Positions 49,967 through 59,957 are shown, counted from the first letter of the stretch. The stretch is DNA of 64,000 nt from Reyranella sp. (GCA_029946105.1 JAQSDW010000221.1:46552-110551), one strand, 5' to 3'. The notes: a model not told the origin generated them from the sequence alone. Numbers and translations: made by a program.

Positions 49967-50687
49967 GCCTCCGATGCTCGCGGTCAAGGACGTGGCAACT
50001 TTCTATGGCGCCATTCAGGCGCTGCACGGCGTCGACCTGGAAGTCGCCAAGGGTGAGATCGTCACGCTGATCGGCGCCAACGGCGCCGGCAAGTCGACCC
50101 TGCTGATGACGATCTGCGGCAATCCGCGGGCGCGGGCGGGGACCATCCGGCTCGACGGCGAGGACATCGTCGGCCTGCCGACCCACGAGATCGTGCGGCG
50201 TGGCGTGGCCCAGGTGCCGGAGGGCCGTCGCATATTTCCGCGCATGAGCGTGCTGGAGAACCTGCAGATGGGCGCCACGCTCGCCGATCCTGCGCACTTC
50301 CGCCAGGACATCGAGCGGGTGTTCACGATGTTCCCGCGGCTCGCCGAGCGGCGCGCGCAGCGCGGCGGCACCCTGTCCGGCGGCGAGCAACAGATGCTGG
50401 CGATCGGACGGGCGCTGATGGGCCGGCCTCGGCTGCTGCTGCTCGACGAGCCGTCGCTCGGTCTGGCACCGCTGATCGTCCGCCAGATCTTCGAATCGAT
50501 CAGGCGCATCGCCCGCGACGACGGCGTTACGATCTTCCTGGTGGAGCAGAACGCTTTTCATGCCTTGCGGCTCGCCGACCGCGGCTACGTCCTGGTCAAC
50601 GGCCGGGTCCGGATGAGCGGCACCGGCCGCGAACTGCTGGCCAACGCCGAAGTCCGTGCCGCCTATCTCGAAGGCAGCCCAGCATGA
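49959..50687 (+). CDS. livF: Branched-chain amino acid ABC ATPase LivF-type
   Basis: A 242-residue ATPase, second of the Liv pair: Walker A GANGAGKST (39-47), GGTLSGGEQQMLAIGRALM, Walker B LLLDEPSLGLAP, H-loop IFLVEQNA, and PEGRRIFPRMSVLENL, a LivF hallmark. ATG 49959 overlaps livG by 8 bp, and its stop overlaps the DUF6867-like gene. Confidence 0.93.
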   Translation: MAEPPMLAVKDVATFYGAIQALHGVDLEVAKGEIVTLIGANGAGKSTLLMTICGNPRARAGTIRLDGEDIVGLPTHEIVRRGVAQVPEGRRIFPRMSVLENLQMGATLADPAHFRQDIERVFTMFPRLAERRAQRGGTLSGGEQQMLAIGRALMGRPRLLLLDEPSLGLAPLIVRQIFESIRRIARDDGVTIFLVEQNAFHALRLADRGYVLVNGRVRMSGTGRELLANAEVRAAYLEGSPA

Positions 50688-51046
50688 GCCTGCTGGAATT
50701 CGTCACGCTCGACTGGTTCGGCGATACGCCGTTCAACGTCGTCCTGCTGAACTTCGTGCTGATCGGCCCTGCGTCGTTTGCGGCCGGGCAGGCGGTTGCG
50801 ATCACCTGGCGCCACTGGGGACAGTTGGTGTTCTACACGGCTCTGCTGTCGGCAGCGCTGCGTTTCCTCGACTTTTCCCTGGCGGGCGGGGAATTGTGGT
50901 CGGAGGGTGGTTTCGTGCTGGGTTGGGCGGTGCAGATGTCGATCGGCGCCTTCGCCTTCCGCCTCACGCGGTCGCGGCAGATGGTCCAGCAGTATCCCTG
51001 GCTCTATCGCCGCAAAGGCTTGCTGGGCTGGGAGGAGCGGCACTAA
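50684..51046 (+). CDS. DUF6867-like small membrane protein
   Basis: A 120-residue protein with three or four hydrophobic helices (VVLLNFVLIGPASFAAGQAVAITW, LVFYTALLSAALRF, GFVLGWAVQMSIGAFAFRL), ending in a Trp/Tyr/Arg-rich cytoplasmic tail. It sits between livF and the binding protein with an ATGA overlap to livF. Similar proteins recur in alphaproteobacterial liv operons (DUF6867 by memory, not checked); role in the importer is unknown. Confidence 0.7.
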   Translation: MSLLEFVTLDWFGDTPFNVVLLNFVLIGPASFAAGQAVAITWRHWGQLVFYTALLSAALRFLDFSLAGGELWSEGGFVLGWAVQMSIGAFAFRLTRSRQMVQQYPWLYRRKGLLGWEERH

Positions 51047-51096
51047 GGTACGAATCGGACTCCACCTCCGTGGGGGAGTGAACCAAGGAGACGCGC

Positions 51097-52209
51097 ATGA
51101 AGAAGTTTTACGGCCCGCTCGCCGTCGCTGCCCTCGCATTGATGGCAACGCCGGCCTTCGCGCAGATCAAGATCGGCTCGGCTGGTCCGATGACCGGCCA
51201 GTACGCGGCCTTCGGCGAGCAGCTGAAGCGCGGCGCCGAAATGGCTGTCGAGGAGATCAACGCCGCCGGTGGCGTCAACGGCCAGAAGGTCCAGCTGGTG
51301 ATCGGCGACGACGCCTGCGATCCCAAGCAGGCGACCGCGGTCGCCAACAAGATGGTCTCGGACAAGGTCGTCTTCGTGGCCGGACACTTCTGCTCTGGTT
51401 CGTCGATTCCTGCTTCGGACATCTACAAGGAAGGCAAGATCCTGCAGATCACGCCGGCCTCGACCAATCCCAAGCTGACCGACGACGCGGTGGCCAAGGG
51501 CAACACCACGGTGTTCCGCACCTGCGGCCGTGACGACGTCCAGGGTGCCACGGTCGGCGCCTACATCCTGAAGAACAACAAGAACGCCAAGGTCGCGATC
51601 CTTCACGACAAGTCGCCGTACGGTAAAGGCGTGGCCGACGAGACCAAGAAGGCGCTGAACAAGGGCGGCCTGAAGGAGACGATGTACGAGGCCTACAACG
51701 ACACCGACAAGGACTTCACCGCCATCATCAACAAGATGAAGCAGGCGAAGATCGACATCATCGTGCTCGGTGGCTACCACACCGCAGGCGCCCTGATCAT
51801 CAAGCAGTCGCGCGAACAGGGATTGGCTGCGAACATGGTGGGCTTCGACGCGCTCGAGACAGCCGAATTCGCCCAGCTTGGCGGCGCTGCCACCAACGGC
51901 GTGCTGATGTCGTTCCCACCCAAGGCCGAAGATGACCCGAAGAACGCTGCACTGGTGAAGAAATTCCGTGACGCCAAGTACAATCCGGAAGGCTACACGC
52001 TGTTCAGCTACGCAGCGGTCAAGGCTTGGGCCGACGCCGCCAAGAAGGCGAAGTCGACCGACGCCGTGGCGGTCGCCACGGCACTGCGGTCTGGCAAGTA
52101 TGACTCCGCCGTTGGCGTGCTCGAATTCGACGCCAAGGGCGACATCAAGAACCCGGTCTACGACATCTACGTCTGGAAGGACGGCAAGTCGTCCCCCATC
52201 AAGAAGTAG
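51097..52209 (+). CDS. Branched-chain amino acid ABC substrate-binding protein
   Basis: A 370-residue periplasmic binding protein. Signal peptide MKKFYGPLAVAALALMATPAFAQ, then the LIVBP fold start IKIGSAGPMTGQYAAFGEQLKRGAEMAVEEINAAGG; GDDACDPKQA and the second-domain VAILHDKSPYGKGVADE follow. Last gene of the Liv operon, followed directly by the terminator. Amino-acid class is expected; the exact ligand is not. Confidence 0.92.
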   Translation: MKKFYGPLAVAALALMATPAFAQIKIGSAGPMTGQYAAFGEQLKRGAEMAVEEINAAGGVNGQKVQLVIGDDACDPKQATAVANKMVSDKVVFVAGHFCSGSSIPASDIYKEGKILQITPASTNPKLTDDAVAKGNTTVFRTCGRDDVQGATVGAYILKNNKNAKVAILHDKSPYGKGVADETKKALNKGGLKETMYEAYNDTDKDFTAIINKMKQAKIDIIVLGGYHTAGALIIKQSREQGLAANMVGFDALETAEFAQLGGAATNGVLMSFPPKAEDDPKNAALVKKFRDAKYNPEGYTLFSYAAVKAWADAAKKAKSTDAVAVATALRSGKYDSAVGVLEFDAKGDIKNPVYDIYVWKDGKSSPIKK

Positions 52210-52226
52210 GCGCATAGCTGCACCGG

Positions 52227-52254
52227 AAAGGCCCGACGCAAGTCGGGCCTTTTT
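52227..52254 (+). terminator. Intrinsic terminator of the Liv operon
   Basis: AAAGGCCCGAC / GTCGGGCCTTT stem (52227-52237 with 52242-52252) around a GCAA loop, followed by more T (TTTTT run to 52254). 18 nt after the binding-protein stop and 8 nt before the end of the convergent Ada-like gene; the A-run on the other side could make it work in both directions. Confidence 0.88.
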
Positions 52255-52261
52255 CGTTGCG

Positions 52262-52867
52262 TCAGACCGGCTTGAAGCGGAGCCGCCGGATCTGCGTCGG
52301 CGTCCGCCCGTAGACCTCGGCGAAGACCGCATTGAAACGGCGAAGGCTGGCGAAGCCGGCGCGGGCCGCGACGTCGGCCATTGGCAGTTTCGTCTCATCG
52401 AGCATTCGCTTGGCTTTCTGGATGCGCGTCGTGCGGGCGACCTGCAGCGGACTGGCGCCAATGTGCTTGCGGAAGAGACGATCGAGGTGGCGTGAGCCGA
52501 TCCCCAGCCGTTCGGCCAGTGTTTCGACATCGGTGCCGTCGAGGGCACCAGCCCGGATCAAGCGCACGGCGCGGTGCACAGTTGCGCGCGATCCCTGCCA
52601 AGCCGGCGAGAATGGTGCCGTCTCCGGCCGGCAACGCAGGCAAGGGCGGAAGCCTGAGGCTTCGGCGGCCGCGGCCGTTGGATAAAACGTAACGTTCCTG
52701 GCCTGGGCCGGACGAACCGGACAGACCGGGCGGCAATAGATGTGCGTCGTGCGCACGCCGGTGAAGAAGCGACCGTCGTAGCGGCGGTCCCGGCTGCTGC
52801 GCGCGCGTTCGCATTTGCGATGGTCGAGTAGGTGGATGGAGTCTGAATCCGGCGAGCCCGTTTTCAC
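52262..52867 (-). CDS. AdaA-like methyl-sensing AraC regulator
   Basis: A 201-residue protein with the Ada N-terminal zinc domain: Cys45, Cys49, Cys76 and Cys79 (YCRPVCP, PCLRC) match the four-Cys phosphotriester-methyl acceptor site, and an AraC-type HTH (about 105-195, ADVAARAGFASLRRFNAVF) follows. The O6-methylguanine transferase half of E. coli Ada and the AlkA domain of bifunctional forms are absent. So it is a sensor-activator of the alkylation response. Start ATG 52867, near the divergent GNAT gene. Confidence 0.88.
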   Translation of the reverse strand: MKTGSPDSDSIHLLDHRKCERARSSRDRRYDGRFFTGVRTTHIYCRPVCPVRPAQARNVTFYPTAAAAEASGFRPCLRCRPETAPFSPAWQGSRATVHRAVRLIRAGALDGTDVETLAERLGIGSRHLDRLFRKHIGASPLQVARTTRIQKAKRMLDETKLPMADVAARAGFASLRRFNAVFAEVYGRTPTQIRRLRFKPV

Positions 52868-52887
52868 GCTTCATGTTACTCGGCGCC

Positions 52888-53562
52888 ATGGAACATGTCC
52901 TCGACAATCCGGTTTGGCACGCCCTGACGGGGCCGCACCGTCACCACGCCGTAGGACGGGGATTGGCGCGACACTATCCGCGGGAGATGGCGCCGTTCTC
53001 GGCGATCGCCGAGTCGAGCGAGGCTGCGTATGCGGATCTTGCCGTCGATTTGCCACCAGGCACGGAGGCGCGTCTCTTTCGGTCGCATAAAGAACCGCTG
53101 TCTCGCGGCTGGCGGCAACTGGACTGCTTCCCGATGCTGCAGATGGTCGCGAGCGGGCCGCCGAACGGCGTGGCCAAGACAGGAGCCGCGCTGTCCGAAG
53201 CCGATTCCCAGGCGATGGCTAATCTCGTTGAGATCTCCAAGCCCGGGCCGTTCGGATCGCGGACGCCCCGGCTCGGACAGTACCTCGGGATGAGGGAGGG
53301 AGATCGCCTCCTCGCGATGGCCGGCGAGCGCATGCGGTTGTCTGGCTACGTCGAATTGAGCGCCATCTGCGTTCATCCCGAGGCGCGCGGGCGTGGTTAC
53401 GCGGCCGAACTCACGTCTCGGCTGATGCAGATGGCCTTCGACCGCGGCGAGGTACCGTTCCTTCACGTGCGGCCCAGCAATATCGGCGCCGTCGCGCTCT
53501 ACCGGCGGCTGGGCTTCGAGACGCGCCGCGAACTCATCGTGACATGGCGACAGCCCCTGTGA
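52888..53562 (+). CDS. FR47-like GNAT acetyltransferase
   Basis: A 224-residue GNAT protein. The acetyl-CoA motif A is ICVHPEARGRGYAAELTSRLM, and VRPSNIGAVALYRRLGFETRRE is the FR47-type ending. The start MEHVLDNPVWHAL looks like family members; an ATG at 52873 would add five residues. Acceptor not predictable. Overlaps the MFS gene by 19 bp. Confidence 0.8.
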   Translation: MEHVLDNPVWHALTGPHRHHAVGRGLARHYPREMAPFSAIAESSEAAYADLAVDLPPGTEARLFRSHKEPLSRGWRQLDCFPMLQMVASGPPNGVAKTGAALSEADSQAMANLVEISKPGPFGSRTPRLGQYLGMREGDRLLAMAGERMRLSGYVELSAICVHPEARGRGYAAELTSRLMQMAFDRGEVPFLHVRPSNIGAVALYRRLGFETRRELIVTWRQPL

Positions 53563-54707
53563 GCGAGAGTTGGAAGGTCGTCTGGATTGCCTTTGTCGTT
53601 GCTGTCTTCGGCTGGGGGCTCGGCTTCTATGGCCCTGCGGTTTATCTGCCGACTCTCCACGCGACGCGCGGCTGGCCGATCGCCACTCTTTCGATGGCGA
53701 TCACCGCCCACTATCTCTTGAGTGCGGTCTTGATCGCCGGATTGCCCGACGCCTACCGCCGGTTCGGCGTCGGCAGAGTCACGATCGCCGGAGCGATGCT
53801 GGCCGGGTCGGGCGCTATTGTGTGGGCGAATGCTCAGGAACCATGGCAGCTCGTTCCAGCCTTGACGCTGAGCGGAGCGGGGTGGGCGGCCACAAGCGGG
53901 GCGGCGCTCAACGCCATGGTGGCGCCCTGGTTCGATCGCGACCGACGCAAGGCGATCAGCATGGCGTTCAATGGCGCCAGTGTCGGCGGCATCGTGTTTG
54001 CACCGCTCTGGATAGGGCTTATTTCCATCATCGACTTATCGTGGACGGCCTGGGCTCTCGCCATCGCCATGATGGTCGTCGTTTGTCCGCTCGCTCATTT
54101 CCATTTGAAGGCGCCGCCTGTCACGACACGGGCAACGTCGGCGATGGCGCCATCGTCGCGTGCCACGCTGATCCATCAGTGGGCTTTCGTCACGATGTCG
54201 GCGGCCTTTGCGCTTGGCCTGTTCGCACAGATCGGCCTCTTCGCGCATCTTATCGCGCGGCTGGCGCCGGATTTCGGGTCGGGTGCTGCCGCGGCAGCGA
54301 TCAGCGGGATCACGTTCTGCGCCATCCTGGGGCGCACGCTTCTCGGGTGGCTGCTAGGGCAGAGGGATCGGCGCGTGGCTACGGCGGCGAGCCTCGCCAT
54401 GCAGGCGATGGGTAGTCTGCTGCTCGCTTTCGGAAGTGGCGATGCGCCTCTGTTGCTGGGCTGCATCTTGTTCGGGCTGAGGGTCGGCAACCTGACGTCC
54501 CTGCCACCGCTGATCGCGCAGCGGGAGTTTCGCTCGGCCGATGTCGGAACGGTCGTCGCCCTGGTCGTGGCCATCAATCAGGCTGTTTTCGCCTTCGCGC
54601 CGGCGATTTTTGGCTGGCTGCGCGATGCGACGGGGAGTTACATCGCCGCGTTCTGTCTTGCGGCGGCAGCGCAGCTTGCGGCGGCCCTGATCGTCGTTGC
54701 CAGTTGA
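53544..54707 (+). CDS. MFS transporter
   Basis: A 387-residue major facilitator with 12 hydrophobic helices and a short central loop near residue 195. The N-half shows AVFGWGLGFYGPAVYLPTL and RGWPIATLSMAIT, as in uncharacterised MFS groups with an oxalate/formate-like or MFS_1 pattern. Begins inside the GNAT 3' end. Substrate unknown. Confidence 0.83.
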   Translation: MATAPVSESWKVVWIAFVVAVFGWGLGFYGPAVYLPTLHATRGWPIATLSMAITAHYLLSAVLIAGLPDAYRRFGVGRVTIAGAMLAGSGAIVWANAQEPWQLVPALTLSGAGWAATSGAALNAMVAPWFDRDRRKAISMAFNGASVGGIVFAPLWIGLISIIDLSWTAWALAIAMMVVVCPLAHFHLKAPPVTTRATSAMAPSSRATLIHQWAFVTMSAAFALGLFAQIGLFAHLIARLAPDFGSGAAAAAISGITFCAILGRTLLGWLLGQRDRRVATAASLAMQAMGSLLLAFGSGDAPLLLGCILFGLRVGNLTSLPPLIAQREFRSADVGTVVALVVAINQAVFAFAPAIFGWLRDATGSYIAAFCLAAAAQLAAALIVVAS

Positions 54708-54854
54708 GCCGACCGTCGATGATTGGGCCCTCCCGCTTTTCCTTGTGATTTCAGCGTCTTGTGGCCCACTTCCCACGATTTTGGGGGCCGGTAGCGTGGC
54801 GACCCCGGATATGGTACGCGGGGACTCAACAGCTAGAGGGGATCGATCGTCGAG

Positions 54855-55295
54855 ATGGCGGGGGCCAGCATCGCGGTCGCGTCGGATCATGCCGGCTTCG
54901 ACCTGAAGGAACTGCTCAAGCGGGACCTGCAACAAGCAGGTTACGACGTGCTCGACCTTGGCACGAATTCCACCGCGTCGGTCGACTATCCGGACTTCGG
55001 CAAGGCCATGGCCGATGCCATCGCCTCGGGCCAGGTGGCACGGGGCGTGCTGGTGTGCGGGACGGGGATCGGCATCTCGATTGCCGCCAATCGCAACCCC
55101 AAGGTGCGTGCCGCGCTTGTTCATGACGAGACCTCGGCCCGCCTGTCGCGCGAGCACAACGATGCCAATGTCGTGGCCTTCGGCCAGCGCCTGATCGGTA
55201 CCGAAACCGCACGGGCGGCGCTGAAGGTATTTCTCAACACCGAGTTCGCAGGCGGCCGCCATGCCGGCCGCGTCGCCAAGCTTTCGAAGGACTGA
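54855..55295 (+). CDS. rpiB: Ribose-5-phosphate isomerase B
   Basis: A 146-residue RpiB/LacAB-type isomerase interconverting ribose-5-P and ribulose-5-P. N-terminal [11 protein letters not shown], active-site Cys68 in [16 protein letters not shown], and the [14 protein letters not shown] region are all standard. Just upstream of glyA (5 nt), a common alphaproteobacterial pairing. Confidence 0.95.
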   Translation: MAGASIAVASDHAGFDLKELLKRDLQQAGYDVLDLGTNSTASVDYPDFGKAMADAIASGQVARGVLVCGTGIGISIAANRNPKVRAALVHDETSARLSREHNDANVVAFGQRLIGTETARAALKVFLNTEFAGGRHAGRVAKLSKD

Positions 55296-55300
55296 ACGAT

Positions 55301-56608
55301 ATGAGCCAAGCCGCAGCCAAGATGTCCGACTCGCCGCTGCCGATGTTCACGAGGAGCCTCGCCGAGGCCGATCCCGCGGTCTACGCGACGGTCAAAGGTG
55401 AACTCGACCGCCAGCGTGAGCAGATCGAGCTGATTGCCTCGGAGAATATCGTTTCCCGCGCCGTGCTCGAGGCGGCGGGGTCGGTGCTGACCAACAAGTA
55501 TGCCGAGGGCTATCCCGGACGGCGCTACTACGGCGGCTGCGAGGAGGTCGACAAGACCGAGCAGCTCGCCATCGAGCGTGCTTGCCGGCTGTTCAATTGC
55601 TCTTTCGCCAATGTCCAGCCGCATTCGGGCGCCCAGGCCAACCAGGCCGTGTTCATGGCCCTGCTGAAGCCGGGCGACACCTTCATGGGCATGGCGCTCG
55701 ACCAAGGCGGACATCTCACGCACGGATCGCCCGCCAACCAGTCGGGCAAATGGTTCAAGGTCGTGTCCTACGGCGTGAAGCCCCACACCCATCTGATCGA
55801 CTACGAGCAGATGGAAGAGGTGGCGCGCCGCGAGAAGCCGAAGCTGATCGTGGCCGGCGCCTCGGCCTACTCGCGCCACATCGACTGGGCGCGCTTCCGC
55901 AAAATGGCAGACGAGATCGGCGCCTTCTTCATGGTCGACATGGCCCACTATGCGGGCCTGGTCGCGGCTGGCGTCTATCCCAGTCCCTTGCCGCACGCCC
56001 ATGTCGTGACGACGACGACGCACAAGACACTGCGTGGTCCGCGCGGCGGCATGGTGCTGTCGAACGATGCCGAGATCGGCAAGAAGATCAATTCCGCGGT
56101 GTTCCCGGGCCTGCAGGGCGGCCCACTGATGCACATCATCGCCGGCAAGGCGGTGGCCTTCGGCGAGGCGCTCAGGCCCGACTTCAAGATCTACGCGCAG
56201 AACGTCATCGACAATGCGCGGGCACTTGCCGCCGCCTTGGCCGAGCGCGGCCTCAAGATCGTCTCGGGCGGGACCGACAGCCACGTCATGCTGGTCGACT
56301 TGCGTCCGAAGAAGGCGACCGGCGTCTCGGCCGAGAAGGTGCTCGACCGCGCCGGCATCACGGTGAACAAGAACAGCATTCCGGGCGATCCGGAGAAGTA
56401 CACGATCACCTCGGGCGTGCGGCTGGGATCGCCCGCCGGCACGACGCGCGGTTTCGGCGTCGCCGAGTTCCGCCAGATCGGCCATCTGATTGCCGACGTG
56501 CTCGATGGAATTGCTAAAAACGGCCCGGACGGGGATGCCCAGGTCGAACAAGAAGTGCGGGGCAAGGTGCGTGCACTGTGCGCCCGTTTTCCCATCTACC
56601 GCGACTGA
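55301..56608 (+). CDS. glyA: Serine hydroxymethyltransferase
   Basis: A 435-residue PLP enzyme interconverting serine and glycine with tetrahydrofolate; the main supply of one-carbon units. PLP lysine Lys242 in [31 protein letters not shown], and [12 protein letters not shown] are the family landmarks. Full length. Followed by nrdR and the riboflavin genes, a classic alphaproteobacterial arrangement. Confidence 0.98.
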   Translation: MSQAAAKMSDSPLPMFTRSLAEADPAVYATVKGELDRQREQIELIASENIVSRAVLEAAGSVLTNKYAEGYPGRRYYGGCEEVDKTEQLAIERACRLFNCSFANVQPHSGAQANQAVFMALLKPGDTFMGMALDQGGHLTHGSPANQSGKWFKVVSYGVKPHTHLIDYEQMEEVARREKPKLIVAGASAYSRHIDWARFRKMADEIGAFFMVDMAHYAGLVAAGVYPSPLPHAHVVTTTTHKTLRGPRGGMVLSNDAEIGKKINSAVFPGLQGGPLMHIIAGKAVAFGEALRPDFKIYAQNVIDNARALAAALAERGLKIVSGGTDSHVMLVDLRPKKATGVSAEKVLDRAGITVNKNSIPGDPEKYTITSGVRLGSPAGTTRGFGVAEFRQIGHLIADVLDGIAKNGPDGDAQVEQEVRGKVRALCARFPIYRD

Positions 56609-56644
56609 CGACGCGCCAAGCCAGAGAATAAACGGGGGAACGAG

Positions 56645-57112
56645 ATGCGCTGTCCATTTTGCGGTCACGAGGACACACAGGTTAAGGACTCGAGACCGAC
56701 TGACGACAATTCGGCGATCCGCCGGCGGCGCTACTGCCCGTCGTGCGGCTCGCGCTTCACTACCTTCGAGCGCGTGCAGCTGCGCGAGCTGACGGTCGTG
56801 AAGAAGAACGGCCAGCGCGTTCAGTTCGACCGCGACAAGCTCGCGCGTTCGATCTCGGTGGCCTGCCGCAAGCGCCCCGTCGATCCCGAGCGCGTCGAGC
56901 GCGTGGTGAACGGCATCGTGCGCCGCCTCGAAAGCTCCGGCGAGAGCGAGATCCCCTCGACGCAGATCGGCGAACTGGTGATGGACGCGCTGCGCGCGCT
57001 CGATCCGGTGGCCTATGTGCGGTTCGCCTCGGTCTATCGCAATTTCCGCGAGGCCCGGGACTTCGAGGAGTTCATCTCCGACCTCGCCGACACGGCCAAC
57101 CTCAAGGACTGA
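56645..57112 (+). CDS. nrdR: Transcriptional repressor NrdR
   Basis: A 155-residue ribonucleotide-reductase repressor. Zinc ribbon CPFC (3-6) and CPSC (31-34), then an ATP-cone domain with [16 protein letters not shown] and the [17 protein letters not shown] [15 protein letters not shown]. It represses nrd operons when dATP is high. GGGGGAACGAG precedes the ATG. Confidence 0.97.
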   Translation: MRCPFCGHEDTQVKDSRPTDDNSAIRRRRYCPSCGSRFTTFERVQLRELTVVKKNGQRVQFDRDKLARSISVACRKRPVDPERVERVVNGIVRRLESSGESEIPSTQIGELVMDALRALDPVAYVRFASVYRNFREARDFEEFISDLADTANLKD

Positions 57113-57116
57113 CGCG

Positions 57117-58196
57117 ATGATGCGCGCGGCGCTCGCGCTGGCGCGTCGTTCGCTTGGGCGCACTTGGCCCAACCCGGCCGTCGGATGCGTGATCACGCGC
57201 GATGGACGCGTGATTGCGCGGGGCCGCACCAGAGATGGCGGCCGGCCGCATGCCGAGGCCGATGCGATCGCCAATGCGCTCGGACCGCTGAAGGGCGCCA
57301 CCGTCTATGTGACGCTCGAGCCCTGCGCGCATCACGGCAAGACACCGCCCTGCGCCGACGCACTGATCGCGGCCGGCGTCGGACGCGTGGTCTCGGCGAT
57401 TGAAGACCCCGATCCGCGCGTCAAAGGCCAGGGCCACGCGCGTCTGGCGGCCGCGGGAATTGCGGTCGAGGTCGGCGAGGGCGCGGCGGTGGCAGCCGAG
57501 ATCAACGCCGGTTTCTTCCTGCGCGTGAAGGAGGGGCGGCCGCTCTTTCACCTCAAGCTGGCGGGTTCGCTCGACGGGCGGATCGCCACGGCCTCGGGCG
57601 AGAGCAAATGGATTACCGGTGCGACGGCACGCGCCGATGGTCATCGCCTGCGCAGCCTTCACGACGCCATCCTGGTCGGCGCCGGCACCGTCGAGGCCGA
57701 TGACCCCGATCTTACCTGCCGGCTGCCGGGCCTCGGTGCCTATTCGCCCGACCGCATCGTCCTCGATTCGAAGGCCGGATTGTCCACCACGTCGAAGCTG
57801 GCGACGACGGCGCGGGAGACGCCCGTGCTTCTGTTCCATGCCGGCGCTGAAGCGTCGCGCGTCGAGCTGTTGCGTCGCAAGGGAATTAACGTCATTGAGG
57901 CGCCGGCGAGCGGCGAGGGACGGGTCGACGTCGCCGCCGTCGCCAAGATGCTGGGTGAACTGGGCTATTCGAGCGTGCTGATCGAAGGCGGTGGGCAAGT
58001 CGCCGCGGCCTTCCTGAGGGCGGGACTCGTCGATCGGATCACCAGCTACCGGGCGGGGATTGTGCTGGGCGAGGACAGCCGCTCTGCGGTCGGTGCTCTG
58101 GCGATCGAACGGCTCGATTTCGCGCCCCGGTTCAGGCTGGTTTCCGGCCGGACCGTCGGCACCGACACACTGGAAACCTGGCACAGGCGGACCTAA
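57117..58196 (+). CDS. ribD: Bifunctional pyrimidine deaminase/reductase RibD
   Basis: A 359-residue enzyme doing two steps of riboflavin synthesis. N-terminal deaminase: HAE (45-47) and the zinc ligands Cys70 and Cys79 in PCAHHGKTPPC. C-terminal reductase: KLAGSLDGRIA and the ILIEGGG-like VLIEGGGQVAAAFL. ATG 57117, 4 nt after nrdR; an ATG immediately follows as a second possible start. Confidence 0.96.
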   Translation: MMRAALALARRSLGRTWPNPAVGCVITRDGRVIARGRTRDGGRPHAEADAIANALGPLKGATVYVTLEPCAHHGKTPPCADALIAAGVGRVVSAIEDPDPRVKGQGHARLAAAGIAVEVGEGAAVAAEINAGFFLRVKEGRPLFHLKLAGSLDGRIATASGESKWITGATARADGHRLRSLHDAILVGAGTVEADDPDLTCRLPGLGAYSPDRIVLDSKAGLSTTSKLATTARETPVLLFHAGAEASRVELLRRKGINVIEAPASGEGRVDVAAVAKMLGELGYSSVLIEGGGQVAAAFLRAGLVDRITSYRAGIVLGEDSRSAVGALAIERLDFAPRFRLVSGRTVGTDTLETWHRRT

Positions 58197-58204
58197 GTAG
58201 AACC

Positions 58205-58807
58205 ATGTTCACGGGCATCGTCACCGATATCGGCGAGATCGCCACCGTCTCGCCGGCCAACATTGCTGGCGACCGCCGCTTCGTCGTGCGCACCCGGCAC
58301 GACATGGCCCCGATCGCCGTTGGCGCCTCGATCGCCTGCTCCGGCTGCTGCCTCACGGTGGTCGAGAAGGGCGGCGACTGGTTCGCCGTGGAGCTTTCCG
58401 GCGAAAGCCTGGCCAAGACGCACCTCGGCGACTGGGCGGTGGGCAGCCGGATCAACCTGGAATTGTCGCTCAAGCTCGGCGACGAGCTGGGCGGGCACCT
58501 AGTTTACGGCCATGTCGACGGCGTCGGGAAAGTCATTTCGATGACGCCCGAAGGCGGCAGCGTACGGTTCGTGTTCGAGGCGCCGCCGGAGGTATCCCGT
58601 TTCGTCGCCGCCAAGGGGTCGGTCGCGGTCGACGGCATCTCGCTCACCGTCAACGAAGTCACCGGCGACCGCTTCGGCATCAACGTCATTTCACACACCC
58701 AGGCGGTAACCACCCTGGGGAACGCCAAAATCGGCCAGAGGGTCAACCTTGAGGTTGACATGCTCGCGCGTTACGTTGCGCGATTGTTGGAGCACGGAAA
58801 ATCATGA
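58205..58807 (+). CDS. ribE: Riboflavin synthase alpha subunit
   Basis: A 200-residue riboflavin synthase joining two lumazine molecules. It starts [12 protein letters not shown] and consists of two lumazine-binding beta-barrel repeats (about 1-95 and 96-195); [13 protein letters not shown] is the second-barrel consensus. 8 nt after ribD and overlapping ribBA by 4 bp. Called ribC in some nomenclatures. Confidence 0.96.
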   Translation: MFTGIVTDIGEIATVSPANIAGDRRFVVRTRHDMAPIAVGASIACSGCCLTVVEKGGDWFAVELSGESLAKTHLGDWAVGSRINLELSLKLGDELGGHLVYGHVDGVGKVISMTPEGGSVRFVFEAPPEVSRFVAAKGSVAVDGISLTVNEVTGDRFGINVISHTQAVTTLGNAKIGQRVNLEVDMLARYVARLLEHGKS

Positions 58808-59955
58808 GCGCGCTCGAAAAGGATGCCTGGCGGATCACCTTCGGTGAAGTGAAGGCTGCCGCCGAGGACATCATCGAGGAAGCCCGCAAGGGCCGGATGT
58901 TCATCCTGGTCGACGACGAGGATCGCGAGAACGAGGGCGATCTCGTGATCCCGGCCCAATGGGCGACACCCGAAGCCATCAACTTCATGGCCAAGCACGC
59001 CCGCGGCCTGATCTGCCTGGCGATGACCCGCGAGCGCGTCGAGCAGCTCGGCCTGCCACTGATGGCGCAGAACAACGGCACCCGGCACCAGACGGCCTTC
59101 ACCGTCTCGATCGAGGCGCGCGAGGGCGTGACAACCGGCATCTCGGCCGCCGACCGCGCGCGCACCGTGCAGGTGGCGATCGACCCGTCGTGCGGGCCGC
59201 AGGATCTGGTGACGCCGGGCCACGTGTTTCCGCTGGTGGCGCGCGACGGCGGCGTGCTCGAGCGCACCGGCCACACCGAATCGGCGGTAGATCTGGCGCG
59301 CCTCGCGGGCCTCACACCGGCAGGCGTGATCTGCGAGATCATGAACGACGACGGCACGATGGCGCGCCGCAACGATCTCATCACTTTCGCGCAGCGCCAT
59401 GGTCTCAAGATCGGCACCATCGCCGACCTGATCGCCTACCGCCGGCGCTACGATTCGATCGTGAAGCGGATCAGCGAGACCGCGCTCGACAGCACCTACG
59501 GAGGCGACTTCCGCTGCGTGGTGTACGTGAACAAGGTGACGATGGCGCAGCACGTGGCGCTGGTCAAAGGCGATCCCGCGACCGGCGGCCCGGTCATGGT
59601 GCGCATGCACGCCGTCAATCTCTTCACCGACACGCTGGGCCAGCGCAGCGGCGGCCGTGGCGGCGAGATCGAGGCCTCGATGCGCGAGATCTCGAAGGAA
59701 GGCCGCGGCGTCATCGTGTTGATCCGCGAGCCGCTCACCGTCGTGCTGGCCGAGCAGCGCCGCCGCGCCGGTGAGCCGATCGAACCAGCCGGCCAGGAGT
59801 TGCGCGACTACGGCGTCGGCGCCCAGATCCTGATCGATCTCGGCGTCAAGGAAATGGTGCTGCTCAGCAACAGCAAGAAGAGCGTGGTCGGCCTCGAAGG
59901 CTTCGGTCTCAAGATCGTCGACCAGAAACCCGTTCCCGGTCGCCGGGCCCCCTGA
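58804..59955 (+). CDS. ribBA: DHBP synthase with degenerate GTP cyclohydrolase II domain
   Basis: A 383-residue RibBA-shaped protein. The N-half (about 1-205) is a complete 3,4-dihydroxy-2-butanone 4-phosphate synthase, with [11 protein letters not shown] (37-47) and HTE (157-159). The C-half has the GTP cyclohydrolase II fold but not its zinc site: where active enzymes have a Cys-x-GD...RC-x-C run this one reads [19 protein letters not shown] (266-284) with no Cys. So it supplies DHBP but should not open GTP; such proteins are known as RibBX in Proteobacteria. A separate ribA is expected elsewhere. Confidence 0.9.
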   Translation: MSALEKDAWRITFGEVKAAAEDIIEEARKGRMFILVDDEDRENEGDLVIPAQWATPEAINFMAKHARGLICLAMTRERVEQLGLPLMAQNNGTRHQTAFTVSIEAREGVTTGISAADRARTVQVAIDPSCGPQDLVTPGHVFPLVARDGGVLERTGHTESAVDLARLAGLTPAGVICEIMNDDGTMARRNDLITFAQRHGLKIGTIADLIAYRRRYDSIVKRISETALDSTYGGDFRCVVYVNKVTMAQHVALVKGDPATGGPVMVRMHAVNLFTDTLGQRSGGRGGEIEASMREISKEGRGVIVLIREPLTVVLAEQRRRAGEPIEPAGQELRDYGVGAQILIDLGVKEMVLLSNSKKSVVGLEGFGLKIVDQKPVPGRRAP

Positions 59956-59957
59956 TC

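Noticed and set aside
57015..57116. Longer start for ribD
   Set aside because: The added residues come from inside nrdR in another frame and do not resemble any RibD N-terminus; MMRAALALAR at 57117 is typical.
59460..59955. Active GTP cyclohydrolase II domain in RibBA
   Set aside because: The fold region is present but all zinc-ligand cysteines are missing, so I do not call the enzyme bifunctional.
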